From contig NZ_FOSN01000005.1 of the NCBI RefSeq assembly GCF_900114285.1, forward strand, positions 1 through 64,000: DNA of 64,000 bases. The letters run 5' to 3'. This DNA is from Methylocapsa palsarum. GTDB taxonomy: Bacteria > Pseudomonadota > Alphaproteobacteria > Rhizobiales > Beijerinckiaceae. The notes beneath the pieces are model-generated. The model made no database searches, had not been told where the DNA came from, and was given only the letters and a program-made list of their open reading frames with translations. A program made the position numbers and the translations under genes. Of this stretch, positions 53,972 through 63,827 are shown in pieces; position 1 is the first letter of the stretch; every line of letters starts with the position of its first letter.

Positions 53972-54248
53972 GTCTCAATCCGGGGCGGGGGGTCTCGCCG
54001 ATCTGTAGCGCCAGCACATGTCGGCGTCGCCAAGATTGATATCGCCATTTTTTGGCCTCCTGATTACGACGCAAAGACCCGGCTCGCCAGCGGCTCCCGA
54101 GAGATTCGGGCGCGCGTCCAGACGAGGAGCGATTCTTTTATTCTTTCTTTCGCCTTGCCGCCGGCGGAAGGGCTTGTTAGTCGAAGCGGGCCCGCCTGCG
54201 CGTTATCGGGGACGCATCGCGTGAACCTCCGTCCAGAGTATAGTTCCC

Positions 54249-54740
54249 ATGGCCTCGCCGCGCCGTTCTTCCGCATCCGCCGACGCAAGCGCCAAGGGCG
54301 CGAAATTTCTTATCGTCGAGGCGCGATTCTACGATGACATTGGCGAAATGCTGCTCGAGGGCGCAAAGCGCGCCTTCGACGCCGCGGGCGCGGGTTTCGA
54401 CCTCCTCAGCGTGCCGGGCGCTCTTGAAATCCCTCTCGCCATGGCGATCGCGCTCGACCACGCCAGCACGTCGGGAGAGTCTTTCTCCGGAGCGGTCGCG
54501 CTCGGCTGCATCATTCGAGGGGACACCTACCATTTCGAGATCGTCGCGAACGAAAGCGCACGCGCTTTGATGCAGCTTGCGCTCGCCCGGAACCTGTCGT
54601 TTGGCAACGGCGTCCTGACCGTAGAAACCGAGGCCCAGGCCCATGTCCGCGCGGATTGCGCGCAAGGCGACAAGGGGGGCGACGCCGCCAGGGCGGCGCT
54701 CGCGCTCCACCGGATTAAACGCAAAATCGGAGCGCTCTGA
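54249..54740 (+). CDS. ribH: 6,7-dimethyl-8-ribityllumazine synthase
   Basis: RibH makes the direct precursor of riboflavin. The 163-residue protein has PGALEIPLA and the catalytic His95 in IIRGDTYHFE. Its TGA stop overlaps the nusB ATG by one base (TGATG), the standard ribH-nusB arrangement. The first 18 residues are a Ser/Ala-rich tail. The 277-base gap before it shows no gene. Confidence 0.96.
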   Translation: MASPRRSSASADASAKGAKFLIVEARFYDDIGEMLLEGAKRAFDAAGAGFDLLSVPGALEIPLAMAIALDHASTSGESFSGAVALGCIIRGDTYHFEIVANESARALMQLALARNLSFGNGVLTVETEAQAHVRADCAQGDKGGDAARAALALHRIKRKIGAL

Positions 54741-55204
54741 TGGCCAACGGCGATCAACGTTCCGCGGCGCGCCTGGCGGCGGTCCAGGCGCTGTACCAGA
54801 TGGAAGTGACCGGAAAAGGTGTGAACGAAACATTCGCCGAATTCGAGTCGTTCTGGATCGGCAACGAAATTGAAGGCGATCAATACAAAACGGCGGAGAT
54901 CGCCTTCTTCCACGATATTCTGAGCGGCGTCCTGGCGGGACAGCATCCGATCGACCGGCTGATCGACGAGACCCTGGTCAAGGGATGGCCCCTGACCCGC
55001 GTCGACTCAGTGATGCGCGCAATCCTGCGCGCGGGCGGCTATGAACTGAAAAAGCGTATGGACATTCCGGCCCGCGTCGTCATCAAGGAATATGTCGATG
55101 TCGCCGGGGCGTTTTTCGGGCGCGACGAAGCCGGCATGATCAACGCCGTCCTCGACTCCCTTGCGCGCGCCTGCCGGGCGAGCGAATTCGAGCCGCGAAT
55201 GTGA
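54740..55204 (+). CDS. nusB: Transcription antitermination factor NusB
   Basis: NusB binds boxA in rRNA leaders with ribosomal protein S10. The 154-residue protein has the family start RSAARLAAVQALYQMEVTG and the C-terminal AVIKEYVDVA-like segment VVIKEYVDVAGAFFG. It overlaps ribH by one base and thiL by four (GTGA), giving a tightly coupled operon. Confidence 0.95.
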   Translation: MANGDQRSAARLAAVQALYQMEVTGKGVNETFAEFESFWIGNEIEGDQYKTAEIAFFHDILSGVLAGQHPIDRLIDETLVKGWPLTRVDSVMRAILRAGGYELKKRMDIPARVVIKEYVDVAGAFFGRDEAGMINAVLDSLARACRASEFEPRM

Positions 55205-56217
55205 CGGACGTGACGGAGGCGATGCTGCGTCCTTCGGAAGACGAACTCATCGCCGCCTATTTTGCTCCGCTGGCGGGGGCTGGCGCGCACGGACTGCTCG
55301 ACGACGCCGCCAGCCTTGCGTCCGCGCCGGGGCAGGATCTGGTTTTGACCAAGGATCTCCTCGTCGCGGCGGTCCATTTTTTCAACGACGATCCGCCGGG
55401 CGACATCGCGCGCAAGGCGCTGCGGGTAAACCTTTCGGATCTCGCCGCAAAGGGCGCGGAGCCGCTGGGGTTCCTTCTTGGGCTCGCCTTGCCACAGGAC
55501 TGGACGGCGGATTGGCTCAAGGCCTTCGCGGAAGGGCTTGGGAGCGACAGCGCGGCCTTCGCCTGTCCACTGCTCGGCGGCGACACCATCAGGACGCCCG
55601 GTCCGCTGACCATTTCGATCACGGCGATCGGCGCTGTCCCCTCTGGCGGAATGGTTCCTCGCGGCGGCGTCGCGGCGGGAGACCACATCTATGTGACCGG
55701 AACCATCGGCGACGCCGCGCTGGGATTGAAACTGCGTCATGACGCCGCCGCCGGAAGATCTTGGACGCAGGCCTTGAGCGCGGCCGCCGCCGATCATCTG
55801 CGCCGGCGTTACCTTCTCCCGGAACCTCGCGTCGCCCTGCGCGGGAGCTTGCGGCGCCATGCTCGCGCCGCGATGGATGTTTCGGACGGGTTCGGCGGCG
55901 ACCTTGCGAAAATGCTGGGGCTGAGCGCCTTGAGCGCGCGCGTGTCCATTGAGTCCGTTCCGCTCTCCGCCGCCGCGCGCGAGGCCTTGAGCCTTGAGCC
56001 GCGCCTGATCGAGACAATCCTAACTGGCGGCGACGATTACGAAATCCTCTGCGCGATCGCGCCTGCTGACAGGGCGGCTTTCGAGGCGTCCGCCGCCGCC
56101 GACGGAACGACCGTGACCAGGGTGGCTGAGACGTTTGACGGGGGGCAGGGCGTTTTGTTTCAGGCGCCATCTGGCGAAATCTTACGATTGGAAAAACTTT
56201 CCTTTCAGCATTTTTGA
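55201..56217 (+). CDS. thiL: Thiamine-monophosphate kinase
   Basis: ThiL phosphorylates thiamine monophosphate to the active pyrophosphate. The 338-residue product has DDAASL near 41, the VNLSDLAAKGAEPLG motif, LLGGDT and AMDVSDGFGGDL, as in the PurM-like family. The start is GTG 55201, set by the overlap with nusB. A second GTG is three codons on. Confidence 0.94.
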   Translation: MTDVTEAMLRPSEDELIAAYFAPLAGAGAHGLLDDAASLASAPGQDLVLTKDLLVAAVHFFNDDPPGDIARKALRVNLSDLAAKGAEPLGFLLGLALPQDWTADWLKAFAEGLGSDSAAFACPLLGGDTIRTPGPLTISITAIGAVPSGGMVPRGGVAAGDHIYVTGTIGDAALGLKLRHDAAAGRSWTQALSAAAADHLRRRYLLPEPRVALRGSLRRHARAAMDVSDGFGGDLAKMLGLSALSARVSIESVPLSAAAREALSLEPRLIETILTGGDDYEILCAIAPADRAAFEASAAADGTTVTRVAETFDGGQGVLFQAPSGEILRLEKLSFQHF

Positions 56218-56425
56218 GCCTTACGCGCGCACAATCCTGCGGCGGGCTCTGTCACACGAATGATTTCAAAAGAATTTCTTCGCCGCGGGTCAGCAGACTC
56301 GATCCTCCCACAAGCGAATCGCGTCCTTGCCAAAAGCTTCGGCGTAGGGCAACCGTTCGCGTGGAAAAATCGGCCAAAGCCGAATGTCGGCGGGCTCCTC
56401 AAAAAAAGCCGCAGGGTGGAATGAC

Positions 56426-58564
56426 ATGATTGGGATTTGGCTGATCATTTTGGCGGGTCTGTTATCGCTCGTTTACGGCGGCGTGACGTCGCTGAACCTT
56501 CTCGCCGCAAACCCGGGGTCGGCCCGGATGCAGGAAATCGCCGCTGCGATCGCGGAAGGCGCGCAGGCCTATCTGAAGCGCCAATATCTCACGATCGCGC
56601 TCGTCGGCGTGGTGATCTACGCGGCCTTCGGCTTTCTCCTGTCCTGGACGATCGCGAATGGCTTTCTGATCGGCGCCGTGCTGTCCGGGGCGGCTGGTTT
56701 CATCGGCATGAATGTTTCGGTCCGCGCCAATGTGCGCACCGCGCAGGCCGCCTCGCAGTCGCTGGCCGCGGGCCTTGATATTTCGTTCAAGGCCGGAGCG
56801 GTCACCGGCATGCTGGTGGCGGGCCTCGCTTTGCTTGGCGTCGCCGGTTATTTTTACGTCCTGATCGGACCAAAGGGTTTCGCGCCCAACAGCCGCGAGA
56901 CGATTGACGCGCTGGTCGCGCTTGGATTCGGGGCGTCCTTGATTTCGATTTTCGCCCGTCTTGGCGGCGGCATCTTCACCAAGGGAGCCGACGTCGGCGC
57001 CGATCTTGTCGGTAAGGTCGAGGCGGGCATTCCGGAAGACGATCCTCGCAATCCGGCGACGATCGCTGACAACGTCGGCGACAACGTCGGCGACTGCGCC
57101 GGCATGGCGGCCGATCTGTTCGAGACCTATGCTGTGACCGTCGTCGCCACGATGGTCCTGGCCTCGATCTTCTTCTCGGATCAGCCTGTCCTCTTCGCGG
57201 CGATGCTCTTCCCGCTGGCGATCTGCGCCACCTGTATCGTCAGTTCGATCGCGGGAACCTATTTCGTGAAGCTCGGAGCGAACAATTCGATCATGGGGGC
57301 GCTTTACCGGGGGCTGATCGCCGCCGGACTCTTGTCGATCCTCGGCCTCGCGATCGCCACGACGCTGACCGTCGGCTGGGGCGCCGCCGGCGTCGTGAAC
57401 GGCGTCGAGATTCTGGGCTGGCGGCTGTTTCTGTGCGGGATCGTCGGCCTGATCGTGACGGGACTGATCGTCGTCATCACCGAATATTACACCGGCACCG
57501 GCAAACGGCCGGTCGTCTCCATCGCCCAGGCCTCCGTGACGGGGCATGGCACGAACGTCATTCAGGGGCTCGCCGTCTCGCTCGAATCAACCGCGCTTCC
57601 GGCGCTCGTCATCATCGGCGGCATTATCGCGACGAGCCAGCTTGCGGGCCTGTTCGGCACGGCGATCGCGGTGACGACGATGCTCGGCATCGCCGGGATG
57701 ATCGTCGCGCTCGACGCCTTCGGCCCGGTGACGGACAACGCGGGAGGAATCGCCGAAATGGCGGGTCTGCCCAAGGAGGTTCGGCATGTCACGGATGCGC
57801 TCGACGCCGTCGGCAACACGACGAAGGCCGTGACCAAGGGCTACGCCATCGGCTCGGCCGGATTAGGCGCCCTGGTGCTCTTCAACGCCTACAGCCACGA
57901 TCTCGAATATTTCGCTGCGAATCCGGATTCGTTCCCCTATTTCAAGGGAATGGGGACGGTTTCCTTCGACATCTCGAACCCCTACGTCGTCGCTGGACTG
58001 ATCTTCGGCGGGATGATCCCCTATCTCTTCGGCGGCATCGCCATGACGGCCGTCGGCCGCGCGGCGGGATCAGTCGTCGAGGAAGTGCGCCGGCAGTTTC
58101 GTGAGCATCCCGGGATCATGGCCGGAACCGAGCGTCCGGATTACGGACGCGCCGTCGATATGCTGACCAAAGCGGCGATCCGGGAGATGATCGTCCCGTC
58201 TCTTCTGCCAGTGCTCGCGCCGCTGGTCGTCTATTATGGAATCCTGTTCATCTCGGGCTCCAAGGCTTCGGCCTTCGCGGCGCTCGGCGCCTCGCTTTTG
58301 GGCGTCATCGTCAACGGCCTGTTCGTCGCCATCTCGATGACGTCCGGGGGAGGGGCCTGGGACAACGCCAAGAAGAGCTTCGAGGACGGATTTGTCGACA
58401 AGGACGGCGTCCGGCACTTCAAGGGCGGCGACGCGCACAAGGCTTCGGTTACCGGCGACACGGTCGGCGATCCCTATAAGGACACCGCCGGCCCGGCCGT
58501 GAACCCGGCGATCAAGATCACAAATATCGTTGCTTTGCTGCTGCTCGCCGTCCTCGCCCATTAA
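56426..58564 (+). CDS. hppA: K+-independent proton-pumping pyrophosphatase
   Basis: This membrane enzyme couples pyrophosphate hydrolysis to proton export. From ATG 56426 it has 712 residues and about 16 membrane segments. The hallmark [20 protein letters not shown] region and [21 protein letters not shown] bind PPi and Mg. Lys467 in [13 protein letters not shown] replaces the Ala of K+-dependent enzymes, which marks this as the K+-insensitive H+ type. It follows thiL by 208 bases. Confidence 0.96.
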   Translation: MIGIWLIILAGLLSLVYGGVTSLNLLAANPGSARMQEIAAAIAEGAQAYLKRQYLTIALVGVVIYAAFGFLLSWTIANGFLIGAVLSGAAGFIGMNVSVRANVRTAQAASQSLAAGLDISFKAGAVTGMLVAGLALLGVAGYFYVLIGPKGFAPNSRETIDALVALGFGASLISIFARLGGGIFTKGADVGADLVGKVEAGIPEDDPRNPATIADNVGDNVGDCAGMAADLFETYAVTVVATMVLASIFFSDQPVLFAAMLFPLAICATCIVSSIAGTYFVKLGANNSIMGALYRGLIAAGLLSILGLAIATTLTVGWGAAGVVNGVEILGWRLFLCGIVGLIVTGLIVVITEYYTGTGKRPVVSIAQASVTGHGTNVIQGLAVSLESTALPALVIIGGIIATSQLAGLFGTAIAVTTMLGIAGMIVALDAFGPVTDNAGGIAEMAGLPKEVRHVTDALDAVGNTTKAVTKGYAIGSAGLGALVLFNAYSHDLEYFAANPDSFPYFKGMGTVSFDISNPYVVAGLIFGGMIPYLFGGIAMTAVGRAAGSVVEEVRRQFREHPGIMAGTERPDYGRAVDMLTKAAIREMIVPSLLPVLAPLVVYYGILFISGSKASAFAALGASLLGVIVNGLFVAISMTSGGGAWDNAKKSFEDGFVDKDGVRHFKGGDAHKASVTGDTVGDPYKDTAGPAVNPAIKITNIVALLLLAVLAH

Positions 58565-58592
58565 ACCGGCGGGAACAGCTCCTGGGCGCGGG

Positions 58593-58647
58593 CGCGGCGT
58601 GACGCGCCGCGTTTCGGGAGAGGCTGGAGGCGAGCACGGCCTCCAGC
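58593..58647. terminator. Convergent hairpins between hppA and bamE
   Basis: Two strong stems occupy the gap: CGCGGCG/CGCCGCG (58593-58611) followed by TTT on the plus strand, and GCTGGAGGC/GCCTCCAGC (58623-58647). Neither has a long T run, but their position between converging genes suits termination on both strands. Confidence 0.55.
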
Positions 58648-58657
58648 GGGCATAAGA

Positions 58658-59149
58658 TCAGCTGAATTTCAGCAGATTGAGGAACATGCCCTTCAGGAAG
58701 GTCGATTCGGCGCCTGCCGTGGGCGTGGTGCGCGAGACGAAATCGATGACCTTGCCGTCGTCCATGCCATAATTGGCGACGCGCTCGACTTTTTTGTTCT
58801 TATTGAAATAGACCGCGAAGATACGCTGGTCGATCACCTTAGGCTGCATGAACTGCAAACCGCGGTCGGTGACCTGGGTGATGTAATACCAGGCGTCGCC
58901 GCCGACGGTGGATGTCGTCGTGGGCGTTCCCATGAGAACGAGAATTTGCTCGGCCGAACTGCCGACCTTGACCTGATCGACAACCTTCGGGTCGATCTGG
59001 TAGCCATGAACCACAGTGCCGTCATAGCCAAGGCATCCGCCAAGCCCGAGGGCGATGCCCGCGGCCAGGGCCAGCTTAAGGCCAGCGGAGCGCAAGTCTG
59101 GTACGCCGGCCTTCCGATCGCCCGCAAGGGTCGCGCCTAGGAACCGCAT
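58658..59149 (-). CDS. bamE: Outer membrane assembly lipoprotein BamE
   Basis: BamE is a small lipoprotein of the BAM complex that inserts outer-membrane barrels. The 163-residue protein has lipobox LGGC (Cys39) after an unusually long front end, then VKVGSSAEQILVLMGTPT and DAWYYI, the family core. GGAGG is eight bases before ATG 59149. The first 20 residues before the hydrophobic signal are longer than usual; a later start is possible. Confidence 0.93.
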   Translation of the reverse strand: MRFLGATLAGDRKAGVPDLRSAGLKLALAAGIALGLGGCLGYDGTVVHGYQIDPKVVDQVKVGSSAEQILVLMGTPTTTSTVGGDAWYYITQVTDRGLQFMQPKVIDQRIFAVYFNKNKKVERVANYGMDDGKVIDFVSRTTPTAGAESTFLKGMFLNLLKFS

Positions 59150-59494
59150 TCTTCAAACCTCCAGCTCATCTCACGCCCGCAGTCGGCCGCCTCGCCCGGC
59201 CGACGCTGGCCGGAGCGAACGGCACAACCGGAATTTGGACTTTGCGCCCGGCATCAACCTGATAATCAACCTGATAATCAACCTGATAACCAACCTGATA
59301 ACAAAGCCATTCCAGACGCAAGGCGGGCCGGTCGACGGGACGATCGTTCATCCTGACCGTAACCTTTTGCATGTTCCGGTAAATAAATGTAAACCAACGC
59401 CGCGAGCAATTTAAAGCGCGTAACGCGCGCAAGATGCCTAGCCCTCAGCCCGAAAAAATGCAAATTCCGACGTCGCCGGTTTCGGCGTCGTCGC
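59150..59494. other. Divergent promoter region with 12-bp repeats
   Basis: This gap lies between bamE and the rightward gene cluster. It holds the four-unit 12-base repeat at 59255-59302 and AT-rich sequence at about 59375-59400. It probably contains promoters in both directions. I see no gene. Confidence 0.4.
59255..59302. repeat. Four tandem 12-bp units
   Basis: Four adjacent copies of CAACCTGATAAT, the last two ending in AAC. Units are direct and without spacers, so this is not a CRISPR array. It lies in the bamE upstream region. Confidence 0.95.
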
Positions 59495-60049
59495 GTGAGC
59501 GGGCGAAATCTGGACGCTCCCGACGTGATGTTTCCGTTCTATCGCAAATCCGCCAATCGAGCCATGATCGAGCGCCTGCATGGCGACATTGTCGCCGCCG
59601 CCCGCAATCCTGTTCTGTTCACCGATTATGGGATCGACGACAGCCTCGATGGCCGGTTTGAGGCATTCACGCTCCTTGCGGCTCTGGTGTTGCGCCGCCT
59701 CAACGCGATCGAGGCTCCCGGTCCCGACATGGCCCAGGACCTCGCGGATGCCGTGTTCAGGCATTTCGACGCCGGGCTTCGCGAGAGCGGGGTGGGCGAC
59801 GCGAGCGTCCCCAAACGAATGAAGACATTTACGGAATCGTTCCAGGGCCGGGCTGTCGCCTACGATCAGGCGCTACGGTCGGGACACGAGGCGCTGGCCG
59901 TCGCTCTGACGCGAAATGTGCTGTCCAATCGTCCGGGCGGGGATCGCCTCGCGCGCTACGCCGAGGCTGCCGCCGCCGCGCTTGAACGCGCGCAGATTCA
60001 GGCTTTCACGTCCGGCCCCGTTCCGTTTCCCGACCCGGCCGCATTCTGA
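59495..60049 (+). CDS. Ubiquinol-cytochrome c chaperone family protein
   Basis: A 184-residue member of the ubiquinol-cytochrome c chaperone (CBP3-like) family, which in mitochondria aids cytochrome bc1 assembly. Helical segments RLHGDIVAAARNPVLFTDYGI, GRFEAFTLLAALVLRRL and AFRHFDAGLRESGVGD-like VFRHFDAGLRESGVGD fit the family. GTG 59495 is the first start; ATG 59528 (MFPFYRKSANRAM) matches homologues I recall and may be the true one. It forms an operon with the DUF177 gene. Confidence 0.87.
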   Translation: MSGRNLDAPDVMFPFYRKSANRAMIERLHGDIVAAARNPVLFTDYGIDDSLDGRFEAFTLLAALVLRRLNAIEAPGPDMAQDLADAVFRHFDAGLRESGVGDASVPKRMKTFTESFQGRAVAYDQALRSGHEALAVALTRNVLSNRPGGDRLARYAEAAAAALERAQIQAFTSGPVPFPDPAAF

Positions 60050-60175
60050 TCAAGCCGGCTGGCCGCTGGCCGTTGGCGCGGGAGGAGAATTCGGCTATCG
60101 CTTTCCGGGGGAAGTCCGTAAAAGGCGCGGCGTTCGCCAGAAAATGTGTTCGGGACCAGATCGCGAGGCGAGGCC

Positions 60176-60742
60176 ATGAAAGCAAAGGGCGGCCCGAATG
60201 CAAATTCCGGTAAAGCCGCTGGCGGAGCGTCGGCGGGCGGGACGAGCGATTTCTTCCGTCCGATCCTCATCGAGGACGTGCCGGAGACCGGCCTCGAAAT
60301 TTCGATCGAGGCCGATCCGACGGAGCGCGCCGCAATCGCGGAACGCAGCGGTCTTGTGGACATTGAGGGGCTCAAAGCCGACTTCAAGGTGCAGAAGTTG
60401 GATCCCGCGAACGTCAAGGTCGTCGGGCGCTTGACGGCCGCTATTCTCCAGACCTGCGTCGTCACGCTCGATCCGTTTCCCTCGGAGATCGCCGCGGATA
60501 TCGACGCCGATTTCACGACCGCCGCCGCGAGCGCGCAGGGCGAGGCGGCCCTAGACGCTCCGGATCCCATCATCGACGGCCAGATTGATCTCGGCGCCTT
60601 GGCGCAAGAGTTTTTGATCCTGAGTCTCGACCCGTATCCGCGCAAGCCGGGCGTCGAATTCGATGATTCGATCCTTGCCGCAGAGGCAAAAGTCGAGACT
60701 TCTCCTTTTGAGGTGCTAAGAAACCTCAAGCCGCAGGAGTAA
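60176..60742 (+). CDS. DUF177 (YceD) family protein
   Basis: A 188-residue DUF177/YceD protein, a family linked to 23S rRNA or L32 handling. The core includes QTCVVTLDPFPSEI and QIDLGALAQEFLILSLDPYPRKPGVEF, which end in the family's DPYPRxPG motif. In many bacteria rpmF (L32) follows; here plsX follows after a 400-base gap with no rpmF. ATG 60176 follows GAGGC. Confidence 0.88.
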   Translation: MKAKGGPNANSGKAAGGASAGGTSDFFRPILIEDVPETGLEISIEADPTERAAIAERSGLVDIEGLKADFKVQKLDPANVKVVGRLTAAILQTCVVTLDPFPSEIAADIDADFTTAAASAQGEAALDAPDPIIDGQIDLGALAQEFLILSLDPYPRKPGVEFDDSILAAEAKVETSPFEVLRNLKPQE

Positions 60743-61144
60743 AGGCTTTATTTCCGGCGTGGTTTTCGTGACATGGCCTCTTCATGGCGAAAGGCTTCGC
60801 GGCGCGAAGCTCTTTCGTCGCTTTAAATCCAAACTCTCTAAAAAAGCGGCCCTAGAAAACATTTTGGTTGGCGGGGACGAAAAAAAACGCTTGAACAAAG
60901 GGGATTCGCCGGTGTTTACCTTGCAGCCGTTTCGGCGCGACCCCGACGGTCCAAAACAGAAAAACATGATCGCCGCCTGGACATTCGTTTGCCCGCTCCA
61001 ATCAAGGACCAGAGTCTTGGCTACGACGCAGGCGCGAAAAGACGCCGTCCGCAGGAACGGAGCGGACCACCAGTGGCGCATTCCGAACACGACCCCGGCC
61101 GCCGTCCTCCACTCCCGACGCTTCGTCCCGGAGGCGGGGACGCC
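60743..61144. other. Gap before plsX, no gene supported
   Basis: No L32 gene or other recognisable product is present. A 129-codon frame from 60759 runs into plsX, but its residues look random and it lacks a ribosome site. The region may hold a plsX promoter. Confidence 0.45.
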
Positions 61145-62209
61145 ATGATGAAACCTGTGCGGATCGCTCTCGACGCGATGGGAGGAGATCACGGGCCGGA
61201 GGTGATCATCCCGGGAGCCGCGCGCGCGCTGGAGCGGCGTCCGGATATCCGGTTTACGTTTTTTGGCGACGCGACGGTCGTCCAGCCGATTCTGGACAGC
61301 TACGCGCAGCTCGCGAAGACCTCCAGTCTCGTTCACACTGATGTCGCCATCCGGATGGACGACAAGCCGAGCCAGGCCCTGCGGTCGGGACGGCGCACGT
61401 CGTCGATGTGGCTGACGATCGAGGCGGTCAAGAAGTCTCAGGCCGATGTCGCCGTTTCGGCGGGCAACACCGGCGCTTTGATGGCGATGGCCAAGACCTG
61501 CCTCCATATGATGCCGAATATCGACCGTCCGGCGATGGCGGCGATCTGGCCCACGATCAAGGGCAGGACCATTGTCCTCGATGTCGGCGCGTCGATCGGC
61601 GCGGACGCGCAGCATCTCGTCAACCTCGCCATTATGGGATCGGCGATGGCGCGGATCGTTCTTGCGGTCGAGCGTCCCCACGTCGGCCTTTTGAATATCG
61701 GCTCCGAGGAAATCAAGGGGATCGAGGAAGTGAAGACCGCGTCGCGGATGCTGCGCCAGAACGCGTTCCCTAACCTTGATTATTACGGCTTCGTGGAAGG
61801 CGGCGACATCGGTAAGGGAACTGTGGACGTCGTGGTCACCGAAGGCTTTGCCGGCAATATAGCGCTCAAGACCGCGGAAGGCACCGCGACCCAGATCGGG
61901 CAATGGCTGCGCGAAGCGCTTGGACGCGACATGTTCTCCAAGATCGGCTATCTGTTCGCCCGAAAAGCCTTCGCGGAATTGAGAGCAAAACTCGACCCGC
62001 GCAACGTCAACGGAGGAACGTTTCTTGGCCTTGACGGGATCGTGATCAAAAGTCACGGAAGTTCAGACGCGGTTGGAACCGCGAACGCAATCGAGATCGC
62101 CTACAACATGGCGCGTCACGACCTCTTGAGCAAAATCAGGGAGTCGCTGGCTCTTTCGCACGCGGAAAACCTGTCCCCGCCGAAACTGCTGGCGGCCGAC
62201 AAATCATAA
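61145..62209 (+). CDS. plsX: Phosphate acyltransferase PlsX
   Basis: PlsX turns acyl-ACP into acyl-phosphate for phospholipid synthesis. From ATG 61145 the protein has 354 residues: [19 protein letters not shown] at the start, [10 protein letters not shown] and [17 protein letters not shown] in the middle, and the family end. GGAGG lies upstream; an in-frame start at 60989 is rejected because the extra 52 residues have no homology. fabH follows by 37 bases. Confidence 0.95.
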   Translation: MMKPVRIALDAMGGDHGPEVIIPGAARALERRPDIRFTFFGDATVVQPILDSYAQLAKTSSLVHTDVAIRMDDKPSQALRSGRRTSSMWLTIEAVKKSQADVAVSAGNTGALMAMAKTCLHMMPNIDRPAMAAIWPTIKGRTIVLDVGASIGADAQHLVNLAIMGSAMARIVLAVERPHVGLLNIGSEEIKGIEEVKTASRMLRQNAFPNLDYYGFVEGGDIGKGTVDVVVTEGFAGNIALKTAEGTATQIGQWLREALGRDMFSKIGYLFARKAFAELRAKLDPRNVNGGTFLGLDGIVIKSHGSSDAVGTANAIEIAYNMARHDLLSKIRESLALSHAENLSPPKLLAADKS

Positions 62210-62246
62210 TCCGCGCCGCGCGATCCCAGACGCGCCCAATTCATTT

Positions 62247-63251
62247 ATGGACCGGTCCGTGAACAATTCAACGCCAGGCAAGCTTCGCTCCGTCGTCGTG
62301 GGACTTGGGTCCTATTTACCGAAACGAATCGTCAGCAATGTCGATCTGGAAAAATCCCTCGACACGACCGACGAATGGATCGTGCAAAGGACCGGAATCA
62401 AGCAGCGCCATGTCGCCGCCGAGGACGAACCGACCTCTGTCCTTGGCTTCAACGCCGCCCGGGCGGCGCTCGCCGACGCGGGTCTGACCGGATCCGATCT
62501 CGATCTTGTCATCGTCGCCACGGCGACGCCCGACTACACTTTTCCGGCGGTCGCGACGCAAATCCAGGCGAGTCTCGGGATGTTTCATGGCGCCGCTTTC
62601 GATATGCAGGCGGTCTGCTCCGGCTTCGTCTACGCCCTTGCGACGGCGGACAAGTTTTTGATCTCCGGTTCGCACAAGCGCGCCCTCGTGATCGGAGCGG
62701 AGACGTTTTCGAGGCTTCTTGATTGGAAGGATCGGACGACCTGCGTCCTCTTCGGGGACGGGGCTGGCGCGATCGTCCTCGAGGCGCAACACTCAAGCGG
62801 CTCCGCGGACGACCGGGGCGTGCTGACGTCGCACCTGCGGTCCGACGGCCGGCACCGCGAAAAGCTTTATGTCGACGGCGGCCCTTCCTCGACGAAAACG
62901 ACCGGACATTTACGAATGGCGGGCAGGGAGGTCTTTCGTCACGCGGTAGGCATGGTCGCAGATGTCGTGACCGAGGCGTTCGCGGCGACCGGCACGACCG
63001 CGCAGCAACTCGACTGGTTTGTGCCGCATCAGGCCAACCGGCGCATCATCGACGCTTCGGCGGAAAAGCTTGGCATCGCGGCGGAAAAGGTCGTCGTCAC
63101 GGTTGATCTGCATGGCAACACGTCGGCCGCCTCTATCCCTCTCGCCCTCACGGTGGCCCGGGACGACGGGCGGATCAAAAAAGGCGACCTCGTCATGATC
63201 GAAGCCATGGGCGGCGGCTTTACCTGGGCGTCCGCGCTGATCCGCTGGTAG
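62247..63251 (+). CDS. fabH: 3-oxoacyl-ACP synthase III
   Basis: FabH joins acetyl-CoA and malonyl-ACP to start fatty acid synthesis. The 334-residue thiolase-fold protein has the triad Cys124 (AVCSGFVYA), His261 (VPHQANRRI) and Asn291 (LHGNTSAAS). The 30-residue spacing between His and Asn equals that of E. coli FabH. It follows plsX; ihfA, which often follows, is not next, and the gene beyond converges. Confidence 0.96.
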   Translation: MDRSVNNSTPGKLRSVVVGLGSYLPKRIVSNVDLEKSLDTTDEWIVQRTGIKQRHVAAEDEPTSVLGFNAARAALADAGLTGSDLDLVIVATATPDYTFPAVATQIQASLGMFHGAAFDMQAVCSGFVYALATADKFLISGSHKRALVIGAETFSRLLDWKDRTTCVLFGDGAGAIVLEAQHSSGSADDRGVLTSHLRSDGRHREKLYVDGGPSSTKTTGHLRMAGREVFRHAVGMVADVVTEAFAATGTTAQQLDWFVPHQANRRIIDASAEKLGIAAEKVVVTVDLHGNTSAASIPLALTVARDDGRIKKGDLVMIEAMGGGFTWASALIRW

Positions 63252-63266
63252 GCGTCAGTTTAGATC

Positions 63267-63827
63267 TCAGTCTAGATCCATGACTGCTCGGTGACTGTCC
63301 GTCGCCGACAGATGATCCACATACGCGATCCCGATCGCCGATATGATAAAGACCGTGTGGATGATCGTCTGCCACATGACGCCGGTCTCCGTGACCGTCG
63401 CGTCGGGCGTCCCGAGGGCGCTCGCTTCGATGAAGGTCCGCAAGAGATGGATGGACGATATGCCGATGATCGCCATAGCGAGCTTGATCTTCAGAAGGTT
63501 GGCGTTGACGTGTCCGAGCCATTCGGGACGATCAGGATGGTCGCCGAGGCCGAGCCGCGAGACGAAAGTCTGATAGCCGCCGATGATCACCATCACCAGC
63601 AGATTCGAGATCATCACGACGTCGATCAATCCTAACGCCGCGAGCATGATCTGCTGTTCGCTGATCGAGGTCGCGTGCGAGACGAGGTGGGACAGTTCCC
63701 TGACGAAGCGAACCACGTAAACGCATTGCGCGACGATCAGGCCGAGATAGAGCGGCGCTTGAAGCCAGCGTGAGGCGAATATCACGCTTGGAAGCGGCCG
63801 GATTTGAGATCTTGATCTGTCTGACAT
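63267..63827 (-). CDS. UPF0114 (TIGR00645) membrane protein
   Basis: A 186-residue inner-membrane protein with about four membrane segments, similar to E. coli YqhA (UPF0114). Typical segments are RWLQAPLYLGLIVAQCVYV, VDVVMISNLLVMVIIGGYQTF and KIKLAMAIIGISSIHLL. Its function is unknown. It converges with fabH with 15 bases between the stops. Confidence 0.9.
   Translation of the reverse strand: MSDRSRSQIRPLPSVIFASRWLQAPLYLGLIVAQCVYVVRFVRELSHLVSHATSISEQQIMLAALGLIDVVMISNLLVMVIIGGYQTFVSRLGLGDHPDRPEWLGHVNANLLKIKLAMAIIGISSIHLLRTFIEASALGTPDATVTETGVMWQTIIHTVFIISAIGIAYVDHLSATDSHRAVMDLD

Noticed and set aside
59255-59302. Four regular repeats considered as a mini CRISPR array
   Set aside because: Units are 12 bases and directly joined with no spacers; no cas genes.
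60759-61148. Possible 129-residue gene between DUF177 and plsX, considered as an L32 or novel gene
   Set aside because: No ribosome site, random-looking residues and overlap with the plsX start.
60782-62056. 424-codon minus-strand frame opposite plsX
   Set aside because: Shadow; plsX is certain.
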